A stretch of DNA of 46,414 bases from CAYVDB01 sp964450705 (GCA_964450705.1 CAYVDB010000004.1:1-46414); one strand, 5' to 3'. Positions 7,451-16,001 are shown, counted from the first letter of the stretch. Numbers and translations: made by a program. The notes: generated by a model from the sequence alone, not told the origin.

Positions 7451-8252
7451 ATGCCTCCGTGAACCTATTAGATCCAATCTTCATCAACTCATCCCAGGAT
7501 AAATTCTTATTGTTATCCCTAAACTCTTTCACCAGCCAGTATCCAGCGGAATATCCTGTCCACTTTTGATACATTTCATTACCGAATAGAAATTCTTTTA
7601 TAAGATTCCTATCTTTAGATTGCAAAATATCTTTTGACTCCTTTAGGAGCTTAAGTGCTTCAGTTTTAGTGAGGGATCCAGCCCACTTACTTACTTTAGT
7701 ATCAAAATACTGTTCCCTGAAATTCTCTGCGAGGCCCTCCAATAATATCTCATCCAGGAGCGTATAATTATTGAAATTATCGTAGTGATGATAATAGAAG
7801 ATAGTGTGATTTAATTCATGGGCCACAGTATTTTCAATAGATTTATTTGAATATTCATCTAGGTTTATAAATAAATGGAAAACACAGCTGTAAACCGCCA
7901 CAGCCATTACCCCTTCAAAAACTTTATCTTCTTCAGTGGTGAGATATGGATGAACAAAAATAAAATTCTTTGTAGGAACAGTTAATTTTTCATTACACTT
8001 CCGAATAGTCTCCAATATAATCTCCCCAATCTCTAATTTTTGACCTTCAGATATTTCTTTATATTTACCAGGGTCACCTTCTCCAATATGATCCAATAGA
8101 CCTTGTTTTAATAAATTAATATCAGCATAGCCAGAATAATCGACACTTCCTTTCTCTTTCATTAGAGAAATAATAGCGTCAACCATATCACTCCTATCTT
8201 TGAATTCCTCGCTTGGAAAATAAAATTCAATCTGCGATAAATCCTTATTCAT
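7443..8252 (-). CDS. Zinc metallopeptidase-like protein (DUF2268-type)
   Basis: 269 residues with no signal peptide or membrane segment, so probably cytoplasmic. The zincin motif H-E-L-N-H is at about 145-149, and a downstream E-G-L-A-E-N-F (Glu near 172/176) provides the likely third ligand. This spacing and the surrounding A-V-Y-S-C-V-F-H-L-F-I-N-L-D block resemble predicted Zn-dependent proteases of the DUF2268 kind. The gene is convergent with the precursor-like peptide and lies directly downstream of the YcaO fusion, separated by a terminator. It is the obvious candidate leader peptidase of the locus, but nothing in the sequence proves the substrate. Codons are AT-rich, unlike the peptide and YcaO genes, so it may have a separate origin. 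Confidence 0.7.
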   Translation of the reverse strand: MNKDLSQIEFYFPSEEFKDRSDMVDAIISLMKEKGSVDYSGYADINLLKQGLLDHIGEGDPGKYKEISEGQKLEIGEIILETIRKCNEKLTVPTKNFIFVHPYLTTEEDKVFEGVMAVAVYSCVFHLFINLDEYSNKSIENTVAHELNHTIFYYHHYDNFNNYTLLDEILLEGLAENFREQYFDTKVSKWAGSLTKTEALKLLKESKDILQSKDRNLIKEFLFGNEMYQKWTGYSAGYWLVKEFRDNNKNLSWDELMKIGSNRFTEALK

Positions 8253-8270
8253 CAGATCATACTAGCAAAA

Positions 8271-8307
8271 TAAAAAAGAGGCAGAAAGCTAAAAGCCTTC
8301 TGCCTCT
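8271..8307 (-). terminator. Intrinsic terminator of the SagB-YcaO gene
   Basis: Long stem AGAGGCAGAA / TTCTGCCTCT with an extra GC pair and small loop, followed on the minus strand by TTTTTTA; starts 4 nt after the stop codon. Confidence 0.9.
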
Positions 8308-8311
8308 CGAG

Positions 8312-10492
8312 CTACTCAAAAGGATGAGGAAACCTAGTTAACTGCCCATACATCAGTCTGCCTCGCCCAAACCTCTCAGCAACCTCATAGAGGCGACTCA
8401 TTCCAGCTGGTTCTTGCCGATAACCAAACGTCATCTGAGCAGTTCCCGGCACGATCGCCCTAATGATACTCAGCCCGCGATTTCCTCCATACTCATCCGA
8501 GAGTTCGAGTGGAACAACTAAATGTTTCCAGTTCTTACTCTCGAAACAAGCCAGAAGATCATCCCAAGTCCGAGAGGTTTCAGATCCGACTTTTTGGAAC
8601 GGGACAACCCTCCGACTTGCAACCAGGAAATCTGCACGACGGAAGTACCGTTCTTGACCATAGAGACGACCGTGATCATTCGGCCAAACAACATCCTCAG
8701 GCAGAATCTTCCTCGGCACACCATTCTGCAAGCGATGGAGAATCGAAGCCTCCACCTCTGTGAGTGCATGACTAACAGCGTACTCGATGTTAAAGCTAGA
8801 ACAAGATGCGCAAGTGGTAAAGGTGTGCTCTGTGCTTTGAGCCATCACAAATACCACGGGCGCGAGATCGAGTGAATGGTCAACGATCCACACCTTAAAC
8901 CCAATATTCTGTAGCTTGCGAATCCTCTTTTGAATGATCTCTGGCAGAGACCTTTCAGACACCGTAGGCATATCGAGTTTACAGAAATACGAGTTGATAA
9001 ATGCATCTCGCTCAACCAACTCAAGGGTTCCAGTCTCAATTGACACTTGCTTATCAGGATGAGCCGCGCATCCAGACGAGTTTGAAAAACAGTAGTAAGG
9101 TGTTTCTGGGAAGTATGGAAAATAGACATGATCAGCGAGAACATAAGATTCATTGCCTCTCAAGTCATAACCCCTTGCCCAGGCATACCTCATCTGCTCA
9201 TCAAACGGCGCGAATGGAAAATCCTTTACCCTATACTGATCCTTATGGAATTGGACGACCTTTCGGGGGTCTACAACATTATCCAATTCACGATAGGCAG
9301 CATAGGTCAGTTTGGGTATACACCCACAAGACGCCCACTCTCTAGCTTCTGAGATAGCTTTTTTCATAGCCATCTCAGGAGAAGGATCTCTGCCGTGCGA
9401 CCAGCTTCGTTTATCTGACAAGCGAGCTGATGCAATAGCGAAATCAGGCACATAACCTTTTGCCATTGGGATTGCCCAATCCACTTGTATACGTGAGGAT
9501 TCTTGTGGATTTACTTGCTGGCCCTCTTTACCAAAGACAATGAGAGTGAGTGGGCGATACTCATCCGGAAGCTCTATGGCGTTAGCCACGAGCTCATCCA
9601 CAAATCCTCCAATTTCTAGAGTAGCAATCCCTTGTCGAGTCGCTTCCAAAAGAATGTTTTGAGCAGAGTGCCCAGCTTCTAATGGAACATAGAGCATGCT
9701 TCGATTACCGTATTTCTGATTCGCGAGAGAAAATGAACCACTAATGACGATTGCGCCATGTGCCCCTTTCTCGATGCCTGCAGGATTCAAGAAAGCTCTC
9801 GCAAATCTCAAGACATCTGCCGAGATCAAGCTAAAGCCTACGGAACCTGCTTGACTGTAAATTGCTTGGTATATCCCAGGATTCAAGTCGCCCGTCTTTG
9901 CAAACAGGACGATGTGAATTTTGAGAGGATACAACGCACCGGCGGATGGTACAGACCGATGTAGTCGCCCATCAGTGGTCTGATATTCTCCATACGCACT
10001 CCAAAGCAAATCAACAACAGCTTGAAAATCCACAGTCTCTCCAGAGAAAACGCGAACAGACTTACGTCGACTTATAATTTCAGAAAGACTATTTCCTGAA
10101 GGTTTATAAGCCCGTTCTAAGACATCTTGATGGTGTCTTTCGAACGACTGAGAGACCATTAATGCCACCTCACTGTCGCTGACAATTCTTGGGAAACGCA
10201 TTGGATTCGTGACAGTTTCCCAAAATCTACCCTCGAGAGTTTTTCCATCAACAATTACTTGTTTTTGAAATAACTCTTCGATAAGACCCTCGATTGAAGT
10301 TCGTTCCCAGTCTTGAGAAAGAACATCGATCACCTCACCCAACTTCCTGCTTCCATTACAGAGATCAAGAAGCTGAGCAATAACGGCTCGGGGGACTTCA
10401 ACAACCACTTCCTTGTCGAGAGTGTTAAAGACTGTCCTATTGCCTGTAGTAAAGGCCGAAGCCCACACAATAGGAATGCTCGTAAGGTCCAT
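8312..10492 (-). CDS. TOMM synthetase: RRE-like + SagB dehydrogenase + YcaO fusion
   Basis: 726 residues. About 25-85: a small helical domain with L-L-D-L-C-N-G-S-R-K-L-G-E-V-I and a closing V-I-V-D-G, like the PqqD/ThiF-N recognition element (RRE) that binds RiPP leaders. About 135-325: a SagB/McbC-type FMN nitroreductase, with S-R-R-K-S-V-R-V-F, P-S-A-G-A-L-Y-P and L-E-A-G-H-S-A-Q-N-I-L-L. About 350-726: YcaO, with E-A-R-E near 383, N-S-S-G-C-A-A-H, and E-L-V-E-R-D near 491-496. The C terminus F-P-H-P-F-E resembles the Pro-rich tail of azoline-forming YcaOs. Established family activities: YcaO uses ATP to cyclise Cys/Ser/Thr onto the peptide backbone, and SagB oxidises azolines to azoles. 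No full ThiF/SagC domain or transporter is seen. ATG at 10492 follows AAAGGA, with its own promoter and terminator. Confidence 0.88.
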   Translation of the reverse strand: MDLTSIPIVWASAFTTGNRTVFNTLDKEVVVEVPRAVIAQLLDLCNGSRKLGEVIDVLSQDWERTSIEGLIEELFQKQVIVDGKTLEGRFWETVTNPMRFPRIVSDSEVALMVSQSFERHHQDVLERAYKPSGNSLSEIISRRKSVRVFSGETVDFQAVVDLLWSAYGEYQTTDGRLHRSVPSAGALYPLKIHIVLFAKTGDLNPGIYQAIYSQAGSVGFSLISADVLRFARAFLNPAGIEKGAHGAIVISGSFSLANQKYGNRSMLYVPLEAGHSAQNILLEATRQGIATLEIGGFVDELVANAIELPDEYRPLTLIVFGKEGQQVNPQESSRIQVDWAIPMAKGYVPDFAIASARLSDKRSWSHGRDPSPEMAMKKAISEAREWASCGCIPKLTYAAYRELDNVVDPRKVVQFHKDQYRVKDFPFAPFDEQMRYAWARGYDLRGNESYVLADHVYFPYFPETPYYCFSNSSGCAAHPDKQVSIETGTLELVERDAFINSYFCKLDMPTVSERSLPEIIQKRIRKLQNIGFKVWIVDHSLDLAPVVFVMAQSTEHTFTTCASCSSFNIEYAVSHALTEVEASILHRLQNGVPRKILPEDVVWPNDHGRLYGQERYFRRADFLVASRRVVPFQKVGSETSRTWDDLLACFESKNWKHLVVPLELSDEYGGNRGLSIIRAIVPGTAQMTFGYRQEPAGMSRLYEVAERFGRGRLMYGQLTRFPHPFE

Positions 10493-10541
10493 GATTTATC
10501 CTTTTGTTTGTGTTGTCTAAGGACTGGCTATCTGACTTGAC

Positions 10542-10568
10542 ACTATATAGCATATATTACTTTGTCAA
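10542..10568 (-). promoter_or_regulatory. Promoter of the SagB-YcaO gene (minus)
   Basis: Minus strand TTGACA (10568-10563), 15-nt spacer, TATAGT (10547-10542); leader of about 45 nt ending in AAAAGGA before the ATG. The spacer is shorter than optimal. Confidence 0.6.
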
Positions 10569-10729
10569 TTAATTTGTATCTCTATAAATACAAGACCAGG
10601 AGCGCTGTTACGCACAGTTTTTATGTGGTCACAAGTTACTAAGTATTTTGAAGCTAATCGCACAAAATACGTAAGTACTTGCCGACCCCGTCTCGACCGT
10701 TTCTTTACTAAGAAACATATCTACGACTT

Positions 10730-10779
10730 CACAAAAAGCACAAAATCCCACGCAGGTGGGATTGTTGTGTCTTTTTGTG
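10730..10779. terminator. Palindromic terminator downstream of tRNA-Glu
   Basis: Core stem AATCCCAC / GTGGGATT (10744-10751, 10756-10763) with GCAG loop, extended outward by CACAAAAAG-CACAA / TTGTG-CTTTTTGTG-like arms. On the minus strand it is followed by TTTTGTGCTTTTT and so ends the tRNA transcript; symmetry suggests it works both ways. Confidence 0.7.
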
Positions 10780-10849
10780 ACCCTACGGGGAATCGAACCC
10801 CGATTTAAGCCTTGAGAAGGCTTCGTCCTAACCGTTAGACGATAGGGCC
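10778..10849 (-). tRNA. tRNA-Glu (anticodon CTC)
   Basis: Full cloverleaf on the minus strand: acceptor GGCCCTA / TAGGGTC (one G-T pair), D arm, anticodon stem AAGCC / GGCTT with loop TTCTCAA (anticodon CTC, reads GAG), and T arm CGGGG-TTCGATT-CCCCG. The discriminator is A and CCA is not encoded. 72 nt as transcribed. Confidence 0.95.
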
Positions 10850-11003
10850 AATAATATTTACTAATCTACATCAGGTTCGATTCGATGGGAATCTTTCCTT
10901 TATGCCTCCTAACTTTGCCACCCGCCTCGCGTCGATGAGCTTTGCGAGTCAAGGCTGGTTGAGAAAAAAGAATACAAGAAATAACGGTTTTTATCAAGAA
11001 AAA

Positions 11004-11297
11004 CTAAATCTTTATCTTGAGTACTTTGTATATTGTAATCACTGCGTAAGGGACTATTACAAAAAATAGATATTCCTCTAGAGGCAAAATGCCTATGTAT
11101 ATCCCCAAGAGTTTCTCTCGGCTAAAAAACCAATGCCCAGACCATACCGCATAGGTATCCCACACAACTCCGATAACAAAGAAAATCAGCGGGATAATAA
11201 TTCTCTCTTTTCTTGAAGAAAAAAGATGAATACGAAACTTCGTCTCGAGAAAGAATGTGACAAGAAGAAGAGCGAGAAGAATAGAAAGGTACGACAT
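11004..11297 (-). CDS. Lycopene cyclase domain (CrtY-c/d type) membrane protein
   Basis: 97 residues with three hydrophobic segments (about 3-20, 33-52, 72-92). W-D-T-Y-A-V-W-S-G-H-W-F-F and the I-L-P-L-E-E-Y-L-F-F-V-I-V-P motif are hallmarks of the heterodimeric/fused bacterial and archaeal lycopene cyclase domain. This is one domain; known enzymes use two (CrtYc plus CrtYd, or a fusion), and no second copy or other carotenoid gene is visible here. The start is 3 nt after the murF stop, so it is probably co-transcribed with the cell-wall cluster. Whether it cyclises a carotenoid or acts on another isoprenoid is unknown. Confidence 0.8.
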   Translation of the reverse strand: MSYLSILLALLLVTFFLETKFRIHLFSSRKERIIIPLIFFVIGVVWDTYAVWSGHWFFSREKLLGIYIGILPLEEYLFFVIVPYAVITIYKVLKIKI

Positions 11298-11300
11298 GGA

Positions 11301-12590
11301 TTATTTTGCAATCCACTCTGGATCTTGTCTTACCAAGAGCTTGTCCTTGTCTTCTGGATGAAGGATAATCTCCTCGACTGCACGCTCCATGCGAATCCCT
11401 TGAGAGGCTTTCAAAAGAATTACATCCCCTTTCTTTATCTGTGTTTCTAGTTCCTTACCTGCAACTCTCGAATCTTCAAACTGAAATACTTTCTTTTCAG
11501 ATAGCCCTGCATTCAGAGCTCCTTCTGCAATTGCACGAGCACGCACACCGACTGTAAGCAATCGGTCTACAACATTTCCCGCTTTCTCCCCCGCTTTTTT
11601 ATGCTCTTCTGGAGAGAAACTTCCAAGCTCAAGCATATCTCCCAACACTGCAATCTTTCTTCCAGAAGTCTCAATCTTATCAAGAGTATTGAGCGCCTCT
11701 TCTAAGGCAACAGGAGAAGAGTTGTAAGAGTCATCAATAATGACAGAATCTTTCACCCCAGGAAGAATTTTCATTCTTCCTCGAGACGGATGATGAGCAC
11801 GAAGCGCTTTAATCATCTTTTCGATTGAAAGTTTCTGAGAAAATCCAACTGAAAGAGCAGCGAGTGCCGGATACATCTGCTGAACCCCAAGTCCACCAAG
11901 AATTTCAACTTTACCTAACTTACTTTCGTAAGATACGTCAAAAGATATCCCTGTAGGAACATTATTTTCATAAGAGATTGTGTAGCCCGTACCAATCACC
12001 TCTGCGGGAGTATGTGTGCCGTATAACATCTTTTCTCCCATAGCGAATTCACCGAAAGCGAGCACATCCTCGTCATCACTATTTAAGATAACGAACCCGT
12101 CACTTTTTGTTGCTTGCACCAGAAAGGCTTTTTCCTTATATACCGCTTGAGCGCTTTCAAAAAACTCTACATGCACAGGAGTCTTCGATAATCTCGTCAC
12201 CACAGAAATATCCGGCTTAATCCAAGAGGTAATTTTTTCTATGTCCCCCGGCCTATCTGCGCCCACTTCAAGTACAAGCCACTTTGGATAGTGATTTGGA
12301 AGAAGGATGAGTGCAATTCCTTCAAAAATATTCTTAAGCCATATGAGAGGGCTATTCCAACCATTTGGACATCCTAATATTGTGAGTGGCACTCCAATCT
12401 CACTATTAAAACTTTTTTCACTTTTTCGAACAAAAAAGAAATGAGAGAGTACAGAAAAGATTGCATCCTTGGTTGAGGTCTTACCTACGCTTCCAGTAAC
12501 TGCAACAATCTTAGGCTTATATTTACGAAGTACAATCTTCGCTTCCCAGGTAATAATAAACACAACTGCCTGCTTCAAAATGTTTTTCAT
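11301..12590 (-). CDS. murF: UDP-MurNAc-tripeptide:D-Ala-D-Ala ligase
   Basis: 429 residues, near normal length. Mur ligase order: N-terminal ATP site A-V-T-G-S-V-G-K-T-S-T at about 31-40, E-V-G-A-D-R-P-G-D near 105, central domain with I-L-N-S-D-D, and C-terminal domain with H-H-P-S-R-G-R-M and D-S-Y-N-S-S-P. MurF adds D-Ala-D-Ala to the UDP-MurNAc-tripeptide in the cytoplasm to complete the peptidoglycan precursor. MurE and MurF share this fold; the I-I-D-D-S-Y-N-S-S-P block and the absence of the MurE D-Y-A-H-T-P motif favour MurF. The start is 6 nt after the ftsI stop. Confidence 0.9.
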   Translation of the reverse strand: MKNILKQAVVFIITWEAKIVLRKYKPKIVAVTGSVGKTSTKDAIFSVLSHFFFVRKSEKSFNSEIGVPLTILGCPNGWNSPLIWLKNIFEGIALILLPNHYPKWLVLEVGADRPGDIEKITSWIKPDISVVTRLSKTPVHVEFFESAQAVYKEKAFLVQATKSDGFVILNSDDEDVLAFGEFAMGEKMLYGTHTPAEVIGTGYTISYENNVPTGISFDVSYESKLGKVEILGGLGVQQMYPALAALSVGFSQKLSIEKMIKALRAHHPSRGRMKILPGVKDSVIIDDSYNSSPVALEEALNTLDKIETSGRKIAVLGDMLELGSFSPEEHKKAGEKAGNVVDRLLTVGVRARAIAEGALNAGLSEKKVFQFEDSRVAGKELETQIKKGDVILLKASQGIRMERAVEEIILHPEDKDKLLVRQDPEWIAK

Positions 12591-12596
12591 AGTTGA

Positions 12597-14312
12597 TTAT
12601 CGGTCTGGCGGGATTTGATAGTAGTTTATCAAAAATTGAGCAATATCCATAAAAGGGTACGTAAGTGTCTCAGATGCGTATTTTACCCCTTTTGGATCAT
12701 AGCTATAGAGAAATACGATAAATTGCGGGTCAAATGCGGGAAAATAGCCAAAGAATGAGTGGAGATATTTATTGTCATAATATCCTCCTCCACTTTCCCG
12801 AGCGATTTGAGCAGTACCAGTCTTTGCCGCAATTGAGTAGCGTTCCATTTTTACCTTTCCCTGAAGAAGCGCATTGTCGACCACTTTCACAAGCATTCGA
12901 GTAATCTCTTCTGAAGTTTCTTTCTTCAAAACATCTTTTGAAACCCCTGGATCAATTTTCTTTGAAGTGCCGATTGAATATTCAATTCTTTTTCCAATAT
13001 GTGGATTTACCAACTTCCCACCGTTTCCAAGTACGGCAAGAGCGCGAACAGTCTCGATCGGTGTCATTGCAATGCCTTGCCCGAAAGATGCCGTCGCATA
13101 CTCAATGTCTCGCGGACTCTTTAAGTTATCAACGAGCCCATGAATTTCGTTTGGCAAATCGATTCCAGTCTCCTCTCCAATACCAAAACTCTCCATATAT
13201 TTTGCAAAAGTACCCTTCCCCATCTGCCGAACCGCAAATGCAACCCCCGTGTTTAAAGACTGATTAAGCACCTCCTGCATATCAACAGTACCTCTCGCCT
13301 TTCCATCAAAGTTTGAGAATGTTTTCTTATCAAGCGTGACCGAACCTGAGTCAAAGTAGGTAGTTCTCGCGGTAATTGCTCCCGAATCAATACCAGCAGC
13401 AATGGTGAGGGGTTTTATAATCGAGCCCATTTCATAGACCGATTCCACCATATGGTTTTTGAATATATTTGAATTCTTTTCTTCCCTTAGATTATTCGGA
13501 TCAAAAGATGGATAAAGTGCCATTGAGATAATCTGGCCATCACGAGGATCCATGACGATTGCGCCGCTATAGTCTGAGCTCCAGTTCTGAGAAAGCTTTG
13601 CCAACACCTGCTCTACAAAGACCTGAACAGATGGCTCAATTGAAGTGACAACATCCCCTTCAAAACGCTCTTCTGCCGATAATCCCTTTTGAATATTTGA
13701 GAAAATCTCTGCAAAAAAATTCACAAACACATCATCATTATTTCGCTTTAAAGTTTCTTCGTAGTACCTCTCTAAACCATAGCGACCCGCAAGCTCATCT
13801 TCTTTATATGCGATAAAACCAAGGGCATGAGCGGCGAGAGAATTTCCTGGATAATACCTCCAGCGTTCTTTATAAAGAGAAACTCCTTTTATTTTTTTAT
13901 CTTCAATCGCTTTTGCCTCTTCCCCTCCCACGCGTTTGAGAACTTCTTCATAAGGATCATTTTGTTTGTTTACCTTTTGGAAAAAATCTTTCTCATCGAC
14001 TGCGGGAACAACCTTTTTTATCTCATTAAAAGTCTTATCTGCATCAGTAACCAAAGAAGGATTTATCGCTACGGTGAAACCCGTTTTTAAAGAGGCGGCA
14101 GACACTTTGTCTCCATCTTTTGTCTCAAAATAAATGCTCCCGCGATTAAAATAATCGTAGGTTGACTGCACATACTGCCGATCAGCGCGGCTTGCATACT
14201 CTTCCCCATCAATAATCTGCACAGAATAAAGCCGTATCAGAAGGAAGACGGCAAACAAGAGAGTGAAAATCGATATAATTCGTATACGCGTGAGAGGTTC
14301 TCTCTTCTGCAT
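12597..14312 (-). CDS. ftsI: Peptidoglycan D,D-transpeptidase (FtsI/PBP3 type)
   Basis: 571 residues. An N-terminal membrane anchor (about 10-31) precedes a pedestal/dimerisation region and a transpeptidase domain with all three penicillin-binding motifs: S-x-x-K (SIIK, 297-300), S-x-N (SLN, 352-354) and K-T-G-T (497-500). Position in the mraZ-rsmH-ftsL cluster marks it as the division transpeptidase rather than PBP2; the elongation PBP2 is at 20,572. It cross-links septal peptidoglycan outside the cytoplasmic membrane. No PASTA domains follow. Confidence 0.9.
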   Translation of the reverse strand: MQKREPLTRIRIISIFTLLFAVFLLIRLYSVQIIDGEEYASRADRQYVQSTYDYFNRGSIYFETKDGDKVSAASLKTGFTVAINPSLVTDADKTFNEIKKVVPAVDEKDFFQKVNKQNDPYEEVLKRVGGEEAKAIEDKKIKGVSLYKERWRYYPGNSLAAHALGFIAYKEDELAGRYGLERYYEETLKRNNDDVFVNFFAEIFSNIQKGLSAEERFEGDVVTSIEPSVQVFVEQVLAKLSQNWSSDYSGAIVMDPRDGQIISMALYPSFDPNNLREEKNSNIFKNHMVESVYEMGSIIKPLTIAAGIDSGAITARTTYFDSGSVTLDKKTFSNFDGKARGTVDMQEVLNQSLNTGVAFAVRQMGKGTFAKYMESFGIGEETGIDLPNEIHGLVDNLKSPRDIEYATASFGQGIAMTPIETVRALAVLGNGGKLVNPHIGKRIEYSIGTSKKIDPGVSKDVLKKETSEEITRMLVKVVDNALLQGKVKMERYSIAAKTGTAQIARESGGGYYDNKYLHSFFGYFPAFDPQFIVFLYSYDPKGVKYASETLTYPFMDIAQFLINYYQIPPDR

Positions 14313-14333
14313 ACAGAGTATTATACGCTACAA

Positions 14334-14660
14334 CTACCGAGAGCTCGTAAGTGTCTCTCTAAATGCAACAGATTGCTTGCGAGACACGAATGCCGAAGGA
14401 TTTGCTTCTTCAAAACCAAGGTCGCGTGCAAGTGCGAGATCAATCTTATTTGACTGTGCGATGTAGGAAAACTCAAGCTCACCGATACGTGAGGTGCGCT
14501 CGGAAAGCTCTTGTTCAAACACTCCACGACTTGCCACGTTGCGAATCGTCTGGTTGATGAAATACATATAAAAAGCCATAGAGCAAAGGCAAACAAAGGC
14601 CATCAACCAAAAAAGATGGATGTGCGTATGAATATTAAGAACTTTGGTTTTAATCGACAT
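14334..14660 (-). CDS. ftsL: FtsL-like division protein
   Basis: 108 residues with one membrane segment (about 15-36) followed by a helical, coiled-coil-like stretch (Q-E-L-S-E-R-T-S-R-I-G-E-L-E-F). Sequence identity in this family is low, so the call rests on topology, size and position between rsmH and ftsI, where ftsL is expected. FtsL forms a complex with FtsB/FtsQ and activates the septal synthase. Confidence 0.65.
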   Translation of the reverse strand: MSIKTKVLNIHTHIHLFWLMAFVCLCSMAFYMYFINQTIRNVASRGVFEQELSERTSRIGELEFSYIAQSNKIDLALARDLGFEEANPSAFVSRKQSVAFRETLTSSR

Positions 14661-14675
14661 AAAATGTGCTCGTGA

Positions 14676-15560
14676 CTATTTCTTTTCAATAATTCGCAAC
14701 TTTGCGCTTCGGGAACGAGGGTTTTCCTCTATCTCCTTCACGCTTGGTGTAATGGGCTTCTTGGTAATAAGTGTCGCTATTCCAGTTTGAGCCCATGTTC
14801 GAAACGTATGTTTTACAATGCGGTCTTCATGGCTGTGAAAGGATATGGCAGCAATACGTCCTTTCGGAGTAAGAAGCCTGAAGGCCGATTCAATTCCTTC
14901 TCCAAGTACAGTAAGCTCGTCATTTACTGCGATTCGAAGGGCTTGAAATGTCTTTGTGGCAGGATGTAATTTTCTTCGCTGATACGCAACCGGTGTCGCG
15001 GAGCGTATGACTGCCACAAGATCTGAAGTAGTGTTAATGGGTTTATTTTCTCGAGAAGAAACAATTGCTTTTGCAATTCGTCCGGCGAATCGCTCTTCTC
15101 CATAAAGTCGCAATATCGTACGGAGTGTATCTTCCTCCCAATGATTTACGATCTCAAATGCAGTCAAATCATCTTCTAGAGGATTTGATCGGAAGGTCAT
15201 CAAGAGCGGTTCGTCTTTTTGAAAAGAAAAACCTCTCCCGGATTCTTCTATCTGATTTGAAGAGAAACCGAAATCGAAAATAATTTTCGTTGGTTTTTCT
15301 TTTTGATCTGCGAGGATGGTTTCAAGGTCGCGGTATGATCCAAGAATAAAATTCATCCGTGGGTCATTGCCAATTCGCGCTTTACTTCTCTCTATCGCAT
15401 CACTATCAAGATCGATGCCGATAACTTTTACCCTCTTACTGGTTTGAAGTACTGCAAGAGAATGGCCGCCGTTGCCAAGAGTTCCGTCTACAACAACATC
15501 GCCATCTTCGATTGAAAGCCCATCTACTACTTCTTGTGAAAGAACGGTTTCGTGAACCAT
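14676..15560 (-). CDS. rsmH: 16S rRNA (cytosine-1402-N4)-methyltransferase
   Basis: 294 residues. Starts M-V-H-E-T-V-L, with the SAM site V-D-G-T-L-G-N-G-G-H-S at about 24-34, D-L-D-S-D-A near 51, F-D-F-G-F-S-S-N-Q near 95, and the C-terminal A-I-S-F-H-S-H-E-D-R motif of RsmH/MraW. It methylates N4 of C1402 in the ribosomal P site. Start 6 nt after the mraZ stop; second gene of the division cluster. Confidence 0.95.
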   Translation of the reverse strand: MVHETVLSQEVVDGLSIEDGDVVVDGTLGNGGHSLAVLQTSKRVKVIGIDLDSDAIERSKARIGNDPRMNFILGSYRDLETILADQKEKPTKIIFDFGFSSNQIEESGRGFSFQKDEPLLMTFRSNPLEDDLTAFEIVNHWEEDTLRTILRLYGEERFAGRIAKAIVSSRENKPINTTSDLVAVIRSATPVAYQRRKLHPATKTFQALRIAVNDELTVLGEGIESAFRLLTPKGRIAAISFHSHEDRIVKHTFRTWAQTGIATLITKKPITPSVKEIEENPRSRSAKLRIIEKK

Positions 15561-15566
15561 AAAACA

Positions 15567-16001
15567 CTAAATTACCCCCATTGTTCCTAGCTTCTCTGCC
15601 ATTCCATCAGCTTGTCGTTCGATCTGAGTCCGTTTGTCTTCCCATTCCTTCTCATTCCACACTTCGATTTTGTTGAAGAGGCCTGCAAAAACTACTTTAC
15701 TCTTAAGGCCTGCAAAATCTCGAAGAAAATCTGGTATGAGAATTCTTCCTATTGAGTCGACATCAACCTCAACCGCACCGCCAAGCATGAAACGACTAAA
15801 ATCGCGATTATCTCGGTGGCCCATTGGAAGTTCGCCGAGTTTCTCTGCAATTTTTGACCAAGTCTTCTGTGAATACACGATAAGACAAGCATCGGGACTT
15901 TTTGTCACGATGATCTTTCCGCCAAGCTCTTTTCGGAACTTCGACGGTAACGAGATACGTTTCTTCTCGTCGACTGTGTGCGTGTATTCTCCAATAAACA
16001 T
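15567..16001 (-). CDS. mraZ: MraZ transcriptional regulator
   Basis: 144 residues with two tandem MraZ half-domains: M-F-I-G-E-Y-T-H-T-V-D-E-K-K-R-I-S-L-P-S-K-F-R at the N terminus and the D-V-D-S-I-G-R-I-L-I-P-D-F-L-R repeat near 80-95. The D-x-K-x-R and D-x-x-G-R motifs are those of the DNA-binding AbrB-like fold. MraZ forms a ring and binds repeated GTGGG boxes upstream of its own gene; such boxes are present here (16,131-16,145). First gene of the cell-division/cell-wall cluster. Confidence 0.95.
   Translation of the reverse strand: MFIGEYTHTVDEKKRISLPSKFRKELGGKIIVTKSPDACLIVYSQKTWSKIAEKLGELPMGHRDNRDFSRFMLGGAVEVDVDSIGRILIPDFLRDFAGLKSKVVFAGLFNKIEVWNEKEWEDKRTQIERQADGMAEKLGTMGVI

Noticed and set aside
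10623..10808. 61-codon plus ORF near tRNA-Glu
   Set aside because: Crosses the palindromic terminator and the tRNA; the G-N-R-T-P-I ending is antisense tRNA.
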